Shown piece after piece: positions 1 to 9,061 of a stretch of DNA of 64,000 nucleotides. The stretch is from a virus. Position numbers and translations under genes: made by a program. A model generated the notes under the pieces. The model was not told where the DNA came from. It did no database searches and was given only the letters and a program-made list of their open reading frames with translations. The stretch is from positions 62,001 to 126,000 of IMG/VR virus record IMGVR_UViG_3300027668_001405; one strand, 5' to 3'. The stretch's first letter is position 1; every line of letters starts with the position of its first letter.

Positions 1-1019
1 AAGTACATAGGATGCCAGAAGCATGTGTATTAAAGAATAGAAGGTTTAACAGTGTAGCTGAATTTATAGACATGCATGGATATATTCCTAAACCTTTTAA
101 TGCACCAAGAGATGACCAAATCATTTTTGGAGAGCATATGATTACAGGAACATCAAATCCTGTACATAGAATATTCCATGGTACTAGAGAAGATACATTT
201 AACATATTTGATAAAAAAGCACCCTGGGCAGGCTGTGATGATTTAATTGATATTGCAGATCCCAATCAAGAACTAAACATAATTGAAGCAGTTGGCAAAC
301 CTAACTTTACAATGAGTTGGCCTAGTATTATGAGAGCAGGCAAGGACATTATAATTGATATACATGATTTTAATGGACCTACTAGACAGCTAGCTGAAAA
401 CTGGGTAGACCGTTTTAATGAGAAGTTTGGTTATAAGTTTAGAATTAATACAACTACAATGGGTGGACACACTGACGCAGTAATGGCACTTGTTAAACCT
501 GGGCTTATAATAAGTCATGTTAATGTAAACAAGTATGAAGAAACATTTCCAGGTTGGGATGTAATTAAAATAGATAGAACACACAACGATCATACAGTAG
601 CTTGGAACGAATTCCGTATCTCAGAAAAAGATAAATGGAGAGGTAACAAACTAAATCCAGTAGCAGATTATTGGATTGCAGGACAAGAACACAACGTAGC
701 ATTGAATAAATTTATTGACTTATACATGCACCCTAGCGTTGGCAGTTGTTTTGAAACAAACTTTGATGTAAACTGTGTAAGCATAGACGCTAATACAGTA
801 GTTGCAAGTGGACCTAGTAAAGTGTTAGAAGATAAGCTAGGCAAGCACAACGTAGATGTAATTACGTCTAACATGAGGCACAGATTCTTTTGGGATGGTG
901 GCTTACATTGTGCTACAGTTGATTTATACCGTGAAGGCGAGATGGAAGATTACTTTCCTGAACGCAGTGCAGGAGTTGATTTTGGTAAAGTGTGGGGCAA
1001 TAACGAAACACGCCGGTAA
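1..1019 (+). CDS. Amidinotransferase-like protein, 5' end cut by window edge
   Basis: The reading frame is open to the left edge, so the first ATG at 12 is probably internal. The protein aligns along its length with the complete amidinotransferase at 1958-3025, which has about 70 more residues at its N-terminus. It shows the hallmarks of the glycine amidinotransferase / arginine deiminase-like fold: a GGHTD motif holding catalytic His and Asp, and near the C-terminus WDGGLHCATVD with the nucleophilic Cys. Such enzymes move an amidino group from arginine to an amine. The actual acceptor is unknown. It opens the radical SAM gene island and has a paralog two genes on, so the two may act on related substrates or form a heteromer. 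Confidence 0.8.
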   Translation, partial: VHRMPEACVLKNRRFNSVAEFIDMHGYIPKPFNAPRDDQIIFGEHMITGTSNPVHRIFHGTREDTFNIFDKKAPWAGCDDLIDIADPNQELNIIEAVGKPNFTMSWPSIMRAGKDIIIDIHDFNGPTRQLAENWVDRFNEKFGYKFRINTTTMGGHTDAVMALVKPGLIISHVNVNKYEETFPGWDVIKIDRTHNDHTVAWNEFRISEKDKWRGNKLNPVADYWIAGQEHNVALNKFIDLYMHPSVGSCFETNFDVNCVSIDANTVVASGPSKVLEDKLGKHNVDVITSNMRHRFFWDGGLHCATVDLYREGEMEDYFPERSAGVDFGKVWGNNETRR

Positions 1020-1027
1020 ATTAATTG

Positions 1028-1035
1028 CATAAATA
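1028..1035 (+). promoter_or_regulatory. Possible T4-type late promoter box (CATAAATA)
   Basis: CATAAATA differs by one base from the T4 late consensus TATAAATA and lies 32 bases before the ATG of the next gene, in the only gap of the first 3 kb. The same octamer recurs at 14830. In an AT-rich genome such matches arise by chance, so this is weak. Confidence 0.25.
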
Positions 1036-1066
1036 TAATTATCAACGCATATAATAAAGGAAAACA

Positions 1067-1945
1067 ATGACTCGCATAGCTAAAGATATTACAGCAGGCA
1101 AGGACTTCATAGTCCATGTATTCGATGCATCTGAAGTTGACGTCAACGACAATTATAGATTATACGAAGCGTTTGAAAGTGGATGGCCTGTAGTTATTAA
1201 GAACTATAAAATAGAAGGACTTGATTACGATTACTATGATAATTTACCAGACTGGAATATTACAGATAACAAATGGGTAATGCCCTGGTACAATAGTCAT
1301 ATTAAGGCTCGTGACAGACTACGTAACGAGCGTGACTGGAGTGAAGATGAAATAGATTTGTTCCATAAAAAGCACAAACAATCAAACAAGGCATGGACTG
1401 ATAGTTTCGATAATATGTTTCCACAGTATAACACGACTGAGAAAATGCTCAGTCACAGGTACAATACATTAGTAGAGAACAAACTACACTTAGACGAGCT
1501 GGACGAACAGCATACTGGTAATGAACAGCAAATGCGTATGTTTGTACAGCTAGATAAAAAACGTCCTAGAGTATTATCATTTGGTCCTGACTTGGAAAAA
1601 ATGTACAATGATTACAAAGATGAGTTTAACTTGGGTGAGATTGACAAAAGCAATACACACAAATTTATAACTGAGATGCGTGATCGTTGTGTATGGAACG
1701 ACAAGGCTTGGGACCAGTTTCATCACCCACTACATTACATAACGTTTGATCCAGGTGACATTTGGTTCTTTAATGCACAATGGATTACACATCAAATTGT
1801 GTTTGGTACTAAGCTACAATGCTTTGAATGTGATATTCAAAACGATAGCTTACTACACCCAGAGTGGGCAATGAAGCAAAGAATACAAACTTTAGATAAC
1901 AACGACAATTCAGCATGGGGCGGTACTACCGTCAGCATGGAATAA
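1067..1945 (+). CDS. Unknown protein, possibly cupin/2OG-oxygenase-like
   Basis: A 292-residue soluble protein starting at ATG after an AAGGA ribosome site. I do not recognise the family with certainty. The segment near residues 40-45 (GWPVVIKNY) resembles the start of JmjC/cupin-type proteins, and the C-terminal part has FDPGDIWFFNAQWITHQ, which looks like the distal His strand of Fe(II)/2-oxoglutarate oxygenases. A clear HxD iron motif is not visible, so the catalytic assignment is weak. It sits between the two amidinotransferase genes in the same direction, which suggests a linked role. Confidence 0.4.
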   Translation: MTRIAKDITAGKDFIVHVFDASEVDVNDNYRLYEAFESGWPVVIKNYKIEGLDYDYYDNLPDWNITDNKWVMPWYNSHIKARDRLRNERDWSEDEIDLFHKKHKQSNKAWTDSFDNMFPQYNTTEKMLSHRYNTLVENKLHLDELDEQHTGNEQQMRMFVQLDKKRPRVLSFGPDLEKMYNDYKDEFNLGEIDKSNTHKFITEMRDRCVWNDKAWDQFHHPLHYITFDPGDIWFFNAQWITHQIVFGTKLQCFECDIQNDSLLHPEWAMKQRIQTLDNNDNSAWGGTTVSME

Positions 1946-1957
1946 CAAGGAATAATA

Positions 1958-3025
1958 ATGAATAAACCAGTAAACGCATGGAGCGAGTTTCAACCATTAC
2001 GAAAAGTAATGCTTGGTGCTCCATTTCCACCTGAAACATTTGATTGGCATAAGGACGAAGAAACTCGTCGTGTAATGCGACAGATTTTTGAAGAAACAGC
2101 AGAGGACATAGAAGTGCTGTCGGGGATATTAAAGGACAAAGGCATCGAAGTGGTGCGTCCTAAGAATATATTTACAATCACAGGTGAAGAGCAGATTCAA
2201 TTACCTTGGATGCATTGCGGATTTCCAAATCATCCGTTAATGCCTAGGGATACGTTAATGCCTTATGGCAATACAATATTTGAACTGTTTACAGGTAGCG
2301 ATAATCGCTACTTTGAGAATCTGGCCTACTACGATCATTGTTCGCAATGGTTTAGAGAAGGTGCAGGTTGGGTTAGTATGCCAGGAGTACTAGTAGAAAG
2401 TGGTAAGAAGTACGACCACTTTGTTAAAAACAATCGAGTACTATATCATGCGGCTAACATGATTAAGTGCGGAAGTCACGTTTTGTTTAGCCAACCCTAT
2501 GAGGGAGACAACAAACGTGGCAGAGGTACGGAGCTGGGCCGTGAATGGATTCAACGTGAAATAAAGTTGCGATATCCTAATACCAAATTTTTGGACATTC
2601 CAGTAGGAGGACATATCGATGGCAAAATAGCACTACTAAAACCTGGCGTACTAATGACTTGGAATAAGAACTGGGTTCCAGAAGAAATGAAACACTGGCA
2701 CATTATAGAAGTGGCTGATGAATTTGATATGCCACAGGATTTTCAACAAACTCGTAAACAACGTTTCCATAAAGATTATGTAAGCAAGTGGCTTAGTCAT
2801 TGGGTAGGTTGCCCAGACGAAAGTGTGTTTGACGTAAACGTATTATCACTAGATGAAAATACAGTTATATGCACAGGTAAAAATGAGGCCGCTTTTGCTG
2901 AGATGGAAGCACATGGTATCGAACCAATTTACTGGAACTTTAGACACCAGTATTTTTGGGACGGTGGCATACATTGTTTAACAAGTGATATTGTTCGAGA
3001 AGGCGAGTGTGAGGACTATATCTAA
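1958..3025 (+). CDS. Amidinotransferase (glycine amidinotransferase-like)
   Basis: 355 residues, the usual size for the family. The protein has the PRD motif (LMPRDT) near residue 97, GGHID with the catalytic His and Asp near residue 215, and WDGGIHCLTSD with the nucleophilic Cys close to the C-terminus. These are the active-site elements of AGAT/StrB1-type amidinotransferases, which transfer the guanidino carbon from arginine through a Cys-amidino intermediate. The start follows AAGGA at good spacing. It is a paralog of the gene at the left edge and is followed immediately by the first radical SAM gene. The acceptor amine cannot be deduced. Confidence 0.85.
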   Translation: MNKPVNAWSEFQPLRKVMLGAPFPPETFDWHKDEETRRVMRQIFEETAEDIEVLSGILKDKGIEVVRPKNIFTITGEEQIQLPWMHCGFPNHPLMPRDTLMPYGNTIFELFTGSDNRYFENLAYYDHCSQWFREGAGWVSMPGVLVESGKKYDHFVKNNRVLYHAANMIKCGSHVLFSQPYEGDNKRGRGTELGREWIQREIKLRYPNTKFLDIPVGGHIDGKIALLKPGVLMTWNKNWVPEEMKHWHIIEVADEFDMPQDFQQTRKQRFHKDYVSKWLSHWVGCPDESVFDVNVLSLDENTVICTGKNEAAFAEMEAHGIEPIYWNFRHQYFWDGGIHCLTSDIVREGECEDYI

Positions 3026-4072
3026 ATGCATTGGGCCAGACAAGTACATAATTTACAATTAGATATTTCTAGTCATTGTAATGCGGCTTGTGGTGCTTGT
3101 GTACGAAATAAAGATGGAGGAATAACAGAACCTCAACTAAGTCTAGATAATTTTGATGTTGCGTTATGGAAGCGTTTAGCATCAGAAGACACACGTGGCT
3201 GGTATGTAACTAAATTAACATTGAATGGTAATTGGGGTGATCCAATGATGCATCCAGATTTGATTGAGATGTTAGAAATATGGAATTATCATCACCCAGA
3301 ATCTTCGTTGTTTATTGCAACAAATGGAAGTATGCGAAGCAAACAGTTTTGGTTAGATCTTGCTAGAGTTTCTAGACAGTTTCCAAATTCTAAAGTTGAC
3401 TTTGCAGTTGATGGGTTAGCGGATACACATCATTTATATAGAAGAAAAACTATATTCTCTAAGCTAATAGAAAACATAAAACATTTTACAAGTGCCCAAG
3501 GCAATGCATGTATGATGATGACTGTGTTCAAACATAATCAACATCAAATTGAAGATGTAAGAGCATTAGCCGAAGAAACAAAGTGTAGGACATTTGTAGC
3601 AAGACGCAGTCACAGTGACGACATGCACATTAAAACTGATACTGAAGACTACACAATGTATGCTGGAGATACTAAGCAGTACAAGCAACAAACAAGATTT
3701 GATCAAGGTTGGAACAATAGTGATATCCGTGATGCTAGTGTGTATGGTCAAATTAACGAGCAATTTGATACACTATATGAATTTGCAGAGGATAGCAAGT
3801 GTCCTTGGTATAAGGATCAAGAAATACAAATAGACCCTTGGGGTGTTGTATGGCCTTGTTGTCATATAAGTCTACTAGGCGTAGATTTGGATAAACATAC
3901 ATTGACAGATTCAGCAGATAATAGTATAATAGAAGCTAGGAAGTCTAATAACTTGCACAACTATAGTCTGACTGAAGTACTATATAACGAATGGTTCTCA
4001 ACTACTGTACCGAATGCAGTAGAGAATGCATCGTGGCAGATATGTAGAAATAATTGCGGAGTATGTAAATAA
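3026..4072 (+). CDS. Radical SAM protein with C-terminal SPASM-like domain
   Basis: 348 residues. Cys18, Cys22 and Cys25 form the CxxxCxxC site for the SAM-binding [4Fe-4S] cluster right at the N-terminus. The usual GGEP motif is replaced by NWGDP followed by HPD. The C-terminal third has a lone Cys, a CC pair (WPCCHIS) and a closing CRNNCGVC, a SPASM-like auxiliary cluster site. The same layout is seen in the split pair at 17993 and 18609, which looks like this gene cut in two. The ATG directly follows the stop of the amidinotransferase gene. Substrate unknown; SPASM enzymes commonly modify peptides or small amino compounds. Confidence 0.85.
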   Translation: MHWARQVHNLQLDISSHCNAACGACVRNKDGGITEPQLSLDNFDVALWKRLASEDTRGWYVTKLTLNGNWGDPMMHPDLIEMLEIWNYHHPESSLFIATNGSMRSKQFWLDLARVSRQFPNSKVDFAVDGLADTHHLYRRKTIFSKLIENIKHFTSAQGNACMMMTVFKHNQHQIEDVRALAEETKCRTFVARRSHSDDMHIKTDTEDYTMYAGDTKQYKQQTRFDQGWNNSDIRDASVYGQINEQFDTLYEFAEDSKCPWYKDQEIQIDPWGVVWPCCHISLLGVDLDKHTLTDSADNSIIEARKSNNLHNYSLTEVLYNEWFSTTVPNAVENASWQICRNNCGVCK

Positions 4073-5325
4073 TGTATAACAACCCAATGTTAAATGATTC
4101 AAGATATCCAACGTGCTTGGCACCTTGGAATGCTCTTACGATCAAATGGGGTGGAGCAGTACTTCCTGATATTATATACAATGGCAAGTTTGGAAACATT
4201 ACAAGACAAACGCTACCAGAGATATTAAACAGTGACGAAGCAGTTGCATTACGTAAGTCGCATGCAAGTAGAATTATTCCACCTGCGTGTTTAGCATGTA
4301 CTAAGAAAGAGAAAAGTGGTAAGAGTCGTAGAATGTATTTCTGGGACAAACTAGATGTAGATGTTAAAAAGGGCAGTATTAAAAATACAGCTAACAGTAA
4401 GCCAGACATACGTTACTTAGATTTTACTATCAGTAATAAATGTAACCTAGCATGTATACATTGTAATCCATTTGTAAGTACAGGCTGGACTAAAGATGGT
4501 AAAAAGTTAAATAAAGAAAAGCCGGACTATTGGGAACAATCACCTATTGGTTATCATGGCGTTGAAGATATGACGTTTTTGGATAACTTGTTTGCTGACC
4601 CTGAATACTTTCGTAACCTACAATGGGTTGCGTTAAGAGGAGGAGAGCCATTGTATGACGAGAGTTGTAAAGCAATCCTACAATGGTTTATTGACCAAGG
4701 GCTAGCTAAGAACATTATGCTAGATATCAGTACAAATGCTACAGTGTTTGACAATGACTTCCAAGAGATATTTAAGCACTTTAAACACATTGAGCTACTT
4801 ATTAGTATTGAAGCAGTAGACGAACTGTACAGCGTTGTACGTGGAGGTAAGACTACCTCATTTGAGCAACTAGAAGATAACATTGAAAAGTTTTATACAT
4901 ACGATAACATTGAAGTTGTGTTTGCCGTTACAGTAATGATTACAAATATATTTGGATTAGATAAAGTATGGAATTGGTTTAAAGAAAAGCATATGCACAG
5001 AGCTAGTATTAGCATGAGCAATGTTGTAGTTAACCCAGCCTATCTTAATATTGCATATATGCCAGATGTACTAAAATGGATTATGCATGACAAGTTACTA
5101 CAGATACCAGATCAAAGTATTTGGCCTAAGGGTAGCTATCATTCAGATGAGATACATTATCAAACTGGTATCCATGCTATACGTGATGGATTGCAAGTTG
5201 AAGTAGATGAAGAACTACAAGAAAAGCAATGGAGTCATTTTGTTAAATATACTAAAGACCTTGATAGATTACGAGGCACAGATACATTTAAATTAATTAA
5301 GGAATTAGCTTTATACAATGAATAA
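4072..5325 (+). CDS. Radical SAM protein with degenerate N-terminal twitch-like domain
   Basis: 417 residues. The radical SAM core starts late, with Cys124, Cys128 and Cys131 (CNLACIHC) and RGGEP near residue 190. The first 90 residues match the N-terminal twitch-like domain of its paralogs: Cys15 in CLAPW and the pair Cys73/Cys76 (CLAC). The CC doublet that all the other copies have is missing; the equivalent place reads VLPDI. Auxiliary cluster binding may therefore be lost or altered. Start and the previous stop share a base (TAATG), as throughout this operon. Confidence 0.85.
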   Translation: MYNNPMLNDSRYPTCLAPWNALTIKWGGAVLPDIIYNGKFGNITRQTLPEILNSDEAVALRKSHASRIIPPACLACTKKEKSGKSRRMYFWDKLDVDVKKGSIKNTANSKPDIRYLDFTISNKCNLACIHCNPFVSTGWTKDGKKLNKEKPDYWEQSPIGYHGVEDMTFLDNLFADPEYFRNLQWVALRGGEPLYDESCKAILQWFIDQGLAKNIMLDISTNATVFDNDFQEIFKHFKHIELLISIEAVDELYSVVRGGKTTSFEQLEDNIEKFYTYDNIEVVFAVTVMITNIFGLDKVWNWFKEKHMHRASISMSNVVVNPAYLNIAYMPDVLKWIMHDKLLQIPDQSIWPKGSYHSDEIHYQTGIHAIRDGLQVEVDEELQEKQWSHFVKYTKDLDRLRGTDTFKLIKELALYNE

Positions 5326-6265
5326 AATACAATATGGCACAATGGATAAGCCATTATCAATTAATAATCCAGACTTTACAAAAACAGGAAACAGTGTATG
5401 GAATCAACAGTACATGGAATACCTGACAGAAAATTACTTTCCTAATATTGATCCTGCTACACTGCCACAAGAACAAGATACATTCTTAGCAAACTATCCA
5501 AAATGGATTGCTAGTAGTAAGCTGAACAAGTTCAAAGGACTAGATGCATTTAAGCACAGGTTTGTTAGCTTAGGTGTAACACAGGCACTTGACTATTGGC
5601 ACTATTGGTGTCAAGCTAATGGATATAACTTAAAAGTATATAGAGGTGAGTACCCGTACAATAGAGATGCACAAATTAATAACCCAATGGAATGGGGAGA
5701 TAGCATTGATGACATTCCACTACAAAAAGGTGACGCAGTAATAGTAAGTGTTCCGTTTAGTGGTACAGGTAAAAAACCAGAGCATTGGCAAAAACTAATT
5801 AATACATGCAACGACCTTGACATTCCAGTGTTTGTTGATTGTGCATGGTTTGGTACATGTTTTGGTATTGAAATAAACTTAAATGAAGAATGCATTAAGA
5901 TGGTTGCATTTAGTACTACCAAAGGATTAAGTTGTGGAAACTGGCGCAGTGGAATTACTTTCAGTAGAGAAAATAAAGGAAGCCTGGCAGTACAAACAGA
6001 ATGGTATCATGGGATACATCTTAACTTAGCTATTGCTAATAGTTTAATGAAGGAATTTAGTCCTGACACTATTGCAAAGAAATACAAAGAAGCACACGTA
6101 GCAGTATGTGAGCATTATGGGTTTGAAACAACAAATACAGTACACATTGGTATAGCACCCGCAGGCCCAGATTGGGATGCGTATCATAGAGATGGTACTT
6201 ACAATAGAATTAATATTGCTAAAGCAATAAAGCGTTACAAAAACAAAGGCAACTTTTATGAGTGA
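5318..6265 (+). CDS. PLP-dependent aminotransferase-like protein (fold type I)
   Basis: 315 residues. The middle holds VFVDCAWFG, like the D-x-A-[YW] PLP-ring strand of class I/II aminotransferases, and about 30 residues later FSTTKGLSCGNWRSG, like the S-x-x-K...G-x-R-x-G Schiff-base lysine loop. At 315 residues it is shorter than typical 380-400 residue enzymes, and the C-terminal small domain looks trimmed. It overlaps both neighbours by 8 bases. It may make or use an amine that the neighbouring amidinotransferases or radical SAM enzymes process; the substrate is unknown. Confidence 0.65.
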   Translation: MNKIQYGTMDKPLSINNPDFTKTGNSVWNQQYMEYLTENYFPNIDPATLPQEQDTFLANYPKWIASSKLNKFKGLDAFKHRFVSLGVTQALDYWHYWCQANGYNLKVYRGEYPYNRDAQINNPMEWGDSIDDIPLQKGDAVIVSVPFSGTGKKPEHWQKLINTCNDLDIPVFVDCAWFGTCFGIEINLNEECIKMVAFSTTKGLSCGNWRSGITFSRENKGSLAVQTEWYHGIHLNLAIANSLMKEFSPDTIAKKYKEAHVAVCEHYGFETTNTVHIGIAPAGPDWDAYHRDGTYNRINIAKAIKRYKNKGNFYE

Positions 6266-6710
6266 TAAACCTATTAATATTACTACATCTAGATCTAATG
6301 ATTTTCCGATAAGAGCTAATTATATGTTTGACAACATTGGCCCAGGAAATTGTGAAGATATTATTTGGCAAAATGTAGTAGATACAGTAGGCGAAATTGA
6401 ACAGAATGAAATTGGTGTAGGTGTAACTCAAAGTTATCAGTACACAAAATTACATGACAAACCAATTATTTTAACAAAATGGCAAGGTATGAAAACAGCT
6501 AATGGACCCGAGTTTAGAATTGGATTAGGAAAAGGCATACCAGGTAGTAAACAAACTCCACCTATAATGTCTGGAAACTTTAAAACGGGTGTTCAAGTTA
6601 ATAGTACACTATCAATACAATCAGTTAAACTAGGCAGTAGACAAGGTAAGTTTTGTATTCAAACAGATGGTAAATGGTATGCTATTCAAATAGGAGATCA
6701 AGTTGAATAA
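6258..6710 (+). CDS. Unknown protein in radical SAM operon
   Basis: 150 residues, no recognised family, no signal peptide or membrane segment, one internal Cys near residue 30 and one near residue 135. The sequence is rich in Gly, Ile and Thr and ends with beta-prone stretches (GKWYAIQIGDQVE). It overlaps the upstream gene by 8 bases and the downstream one by 8, so it is translated as part of the operon. Confidence 0.6.
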   Translation: MSDKPINITTSRSNDFPIRANYMFDNIGPGNCEDIIWQNVVDTVGEIEQNEIGVGVTQSYQYTKLHDKPIILTKWQGMKTANGPEFRIGLGKGIPGSKQTPPIMSGNFKTGVQVNSTLSIQSVKLGSRQGKFCIQTDGKWYAIQIGDQVE

Positions 6711-7836
6711 ACTACCTGACAATGCATGTGCATATCCTTTTAAGGCAAGTATGTTGATGCATGGTCAACCGGCAACACCTTGTTGCAGATTTCATACTAG
6801 GTTTCTTAAAGGCAATGGGTTTACTGAAATACGTGAAACAATGATGCGTAATGAATGGCATCCAGGATGTTACAAATGTAAGTCAGATGAAGAAGTTAAA
6901 GGTAGCAGTATGAGAACTGAAGCTGACGAATTCTTTGATGACTTTGATGACGTAGTACGTTTAGAGTACTTAGAAATAACTGTAGGCAGACTTTGTAATT
7001 TAGCATGTCTAAGTTGTGGTAGTGATTTTAGTACTACATGGGATAAAGATGAACTTGCATTAGGCATTAGTTCACCAGAGAAGATTAGCAAATTAAAAGA
7101 AGTACAGGAATACGATTTAGATAACATGGACCTAGATAATTTAAAACATATTAAGTTTATAAAAGTAACTGGTGGAGAACCGTTCTTGCATAAGCAGTTT
7201 TTAAATTTACTAACTAGACTAGCAGACAGTGGATTAGCTAAACAAATAGACATAGAAATATTTACAAATTGTACATACTATCCAGAGAAGAAGCTAGAGC
7301 TTGATAGCTTACTAGCGTTCAAACTAATACACATAAGTCCTAGTATTGATGGATATGGAACTACAAACGACCTCTTAAGATACCCTTCTAAGTGGAATAA
7401 AATTGAGGCAACACTTGACAAGTGGATAGAGCTAAAAGTAGCTACAGGACGCTTACACATAGCCACAGCCACCACTGTAAGCGTTATTAACGCCCCACAG
7501 CTACATGAGTTCATACATTGGGCGAGAATACATAAAGGAATAGATGTCGTGTTACAGACGGTATTTGAGCCACATTATTTAAGCGTAGAGCATTGGCCAA
7601 ATTGGTTCAAGCGTACACTAAAGTTAACAATTGATCAACAGTACACAGGCTTTAATAAGAACGCAGGTAAGTTTAAAGCTAGTCATAAACTATTAAAACA
7701 GTTATGTGAAACAAATACTACAACAGATAAGAGTGTACAATACGTAATAGAATTAAAGAAGATGCTGTCACATAGAGGGCAAGATATTAACATGGCACCT
7801 AAGTTTGCTAAGATATTGGAGTATCATGAAAGATAA
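6703..7836 (+). CDS. Twitch-type radical SAM protein
   Basis: 377 residues from a TTG start placed 6 bases after AGGAG (6692-6696); no ATG is available upstream of the first conserved Cys. N-terminal auxiliary site: Cys9, Cys27-Cys28 and Cys56/Cys59. Radical SAM core: Cys98, Cys102, Cys105 (CNLACLSC) and GGEP near residue 158. The order, twitch domain first and core second, is the reverse of common SPASM enzymes and matches what I recall of the NCBI family for twitch-containing radical SAM proteins. Substrate unknown. Confidence 0.85.
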   Translation: MNKLPDNACAYPFKASMLMHGQPATPCCRFHTRFLKGNGFTEIRETMMRNEWHPGCYKCKSDEEVKGSSMRTEADEFFDDFDDVVRLEYLEITVGRLCNLACLSCGSDFSTTWDKDELALGISSPEKISKLKEVQEYDLDNMDLDNLKHIKFIKVTGGEPFLHKQFLNLLTRLADSGLAKQIDIEIFTNCTYYPEKKLELDSLLAFKLIHISPSIDGYGTTNDLLRYPSKWNKIEATLDKWIELKVATGRLHIATATTVSVINAPQLHEFIHWARIHKGIDVVLQTVFEPHYLSVEHWPNWFKRTLKLTIDQQYTGFNKNAGKFKASHKLLKQLCETNTTTDKSVQYVIELKKMLSHRGQDINMAPKFAKILEYHER

Positions 7837-9061
7837 TAAAGAATTAAAAAAGAGTGAGACATTCTGTATGTTACCATTTATGCATATATATGGAACAGCA
7901 GGTGGCGACTTAGTGCCGTGCTGTGAAGCACAGGAAACTCCATTAAACAACCCAGGCGAGACAGCTCTAGAAAGTTGGAACAACGACAACTACAAAGAAC
8001 TAAGACGTGCTTTATCAAATGACGAAAGACCAGATCGCTGTGAAGTGTGCTGGCACAATGAGGACAGTGGAGTAGTAAGCAATCGCAAGCAATGGGAAGA
8101 CGACAATTGGGAAACGTTTTCTAATGAGATAGAAGTTAATGACGATTGGAGTGTTAACAATTCACCTAAGTGGGTGGAACTAAAAGTAAGTAATTTTTGC
8201 AACCTAAAATGTATTATGTGCAGTACGCATAGTAGTTACAAGCGTGTTAAAGACTTAGACATTATAAGCAAGTACACAGCAGATGGATATGAAACTAGAC
8301 TTTTACGCCCAACTACTTTATTTGCAAGTTTAAATGAATGGCCCGAGTTATGGGAAAATGTTCATACACTACAATTTACAGGTGGAGAACCAATTATTAA
8401 CCAAGAGCATTATGACTTGCTTGAAGGGATACCTAAAGACATACGAAAGAATATAAAGTTACGTTACGCTACAAACCTAAGCATGATTAAGTTTAAGAAA
8501 TATGACTTAGTAGAAATATGGAACGAGTTTGCCGCTGTAAATATTAAAGTAAGCATGGACGGCATCGAAGACGTGTACAATTATATTAGACAAGATGGTG
8601 ATTGGGATACAGTATATGCTAACATGCTAGTACTGAGCAGTGAACCTACAATTAATTTAGCAGTAGGCATTACAGTACAATCACATAACGTATTTCATAT
8701 GCCAGAGTTTTATGACTTCTGGGCAGACAATATAGTTAAGCTAGATTTTATTACAGCTAACGTATTACACACACCTAAGTATTTAAGTCCAGCACTTTGG
8801 CCTGCTAACGTTAGGAAGCCTATAGTTGATAAGTTAAAAGAAGCATTGCCCAGACACCCAGAAATGAGAAAGTTTATTACTTACATGTTAAGAAATAAAC
8901 CAAATGCATTGAACTATTCAAAGATGCGTAAGTATACCAGAGATTTAGAAGCACGATATCCTAAAGAAATTACATTAAAAAGTATGCTTAAAAAGTATCT
9001 TAAAATAAAACTAGAAGGCATGGACATAGTTGATGAGAGGTTGAAGAATGAAAAAAGGTGA
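7826..9061 (+). CDS. Twitch-type radical SAM protein
   Basis: 411 residues from the ATG at 7826, chosen because GGAG lies just upstream and the start overlaps the previous stop like its neighbours; a TTG 21 bases earlier is less likely. Auxiliary site Cys14 (FCMLPF), Cys32-Cys33, Cys72/Cys75; core Cys125, Cys129, Cys132 and FTGGEP near residue 187. Close in layout to the proteins at 13612, 18928 and 20587, with which it shares the FCxxPFxH opening. Confidence 0.87.
   Translation: MKDNKELKKSETFCMLPFMHIYGTAGGDLVPCCEAQETPLNNPGETALESWNNDNYKELRRALSNDERPDRCEVCWHNEDSGVVSNRKQWEDDNWETFSNEIEVNDDWSVNNSPKWVELKVSNFCNLKCIMCSTHSSYKRVKDLDIISKYTADGYETRLLRPTTLFASLNEWPELWENVHTLQFTGGEPIINQEHYDLLEGIPKDIRKNIKLRYATNLSMIKFKKYDLVEIWNEFAAVNIKVSMDGIEDVYNYIRQDGDWDTVYANMLVLSSEPTINLAVGITVQSHNVFHMPEFYDFWADNIVKLDFITANVLHTPKYLSPALWPANVRKPIVDKLKEALPRHPEMRKFITYMLRNKPNALNYSKMRKYTRDLEARYPKEITLKSMLKKYLKIKLEGMDIVDERLKNEKR

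Noticed and set aside
7805-7825. Upstream TTG start for the radical SAM gene at 7826
   Set aside because: The ATG at 7826 has a GGAG site and the usual short overlap; the seven extra codons lie within the previous gene.
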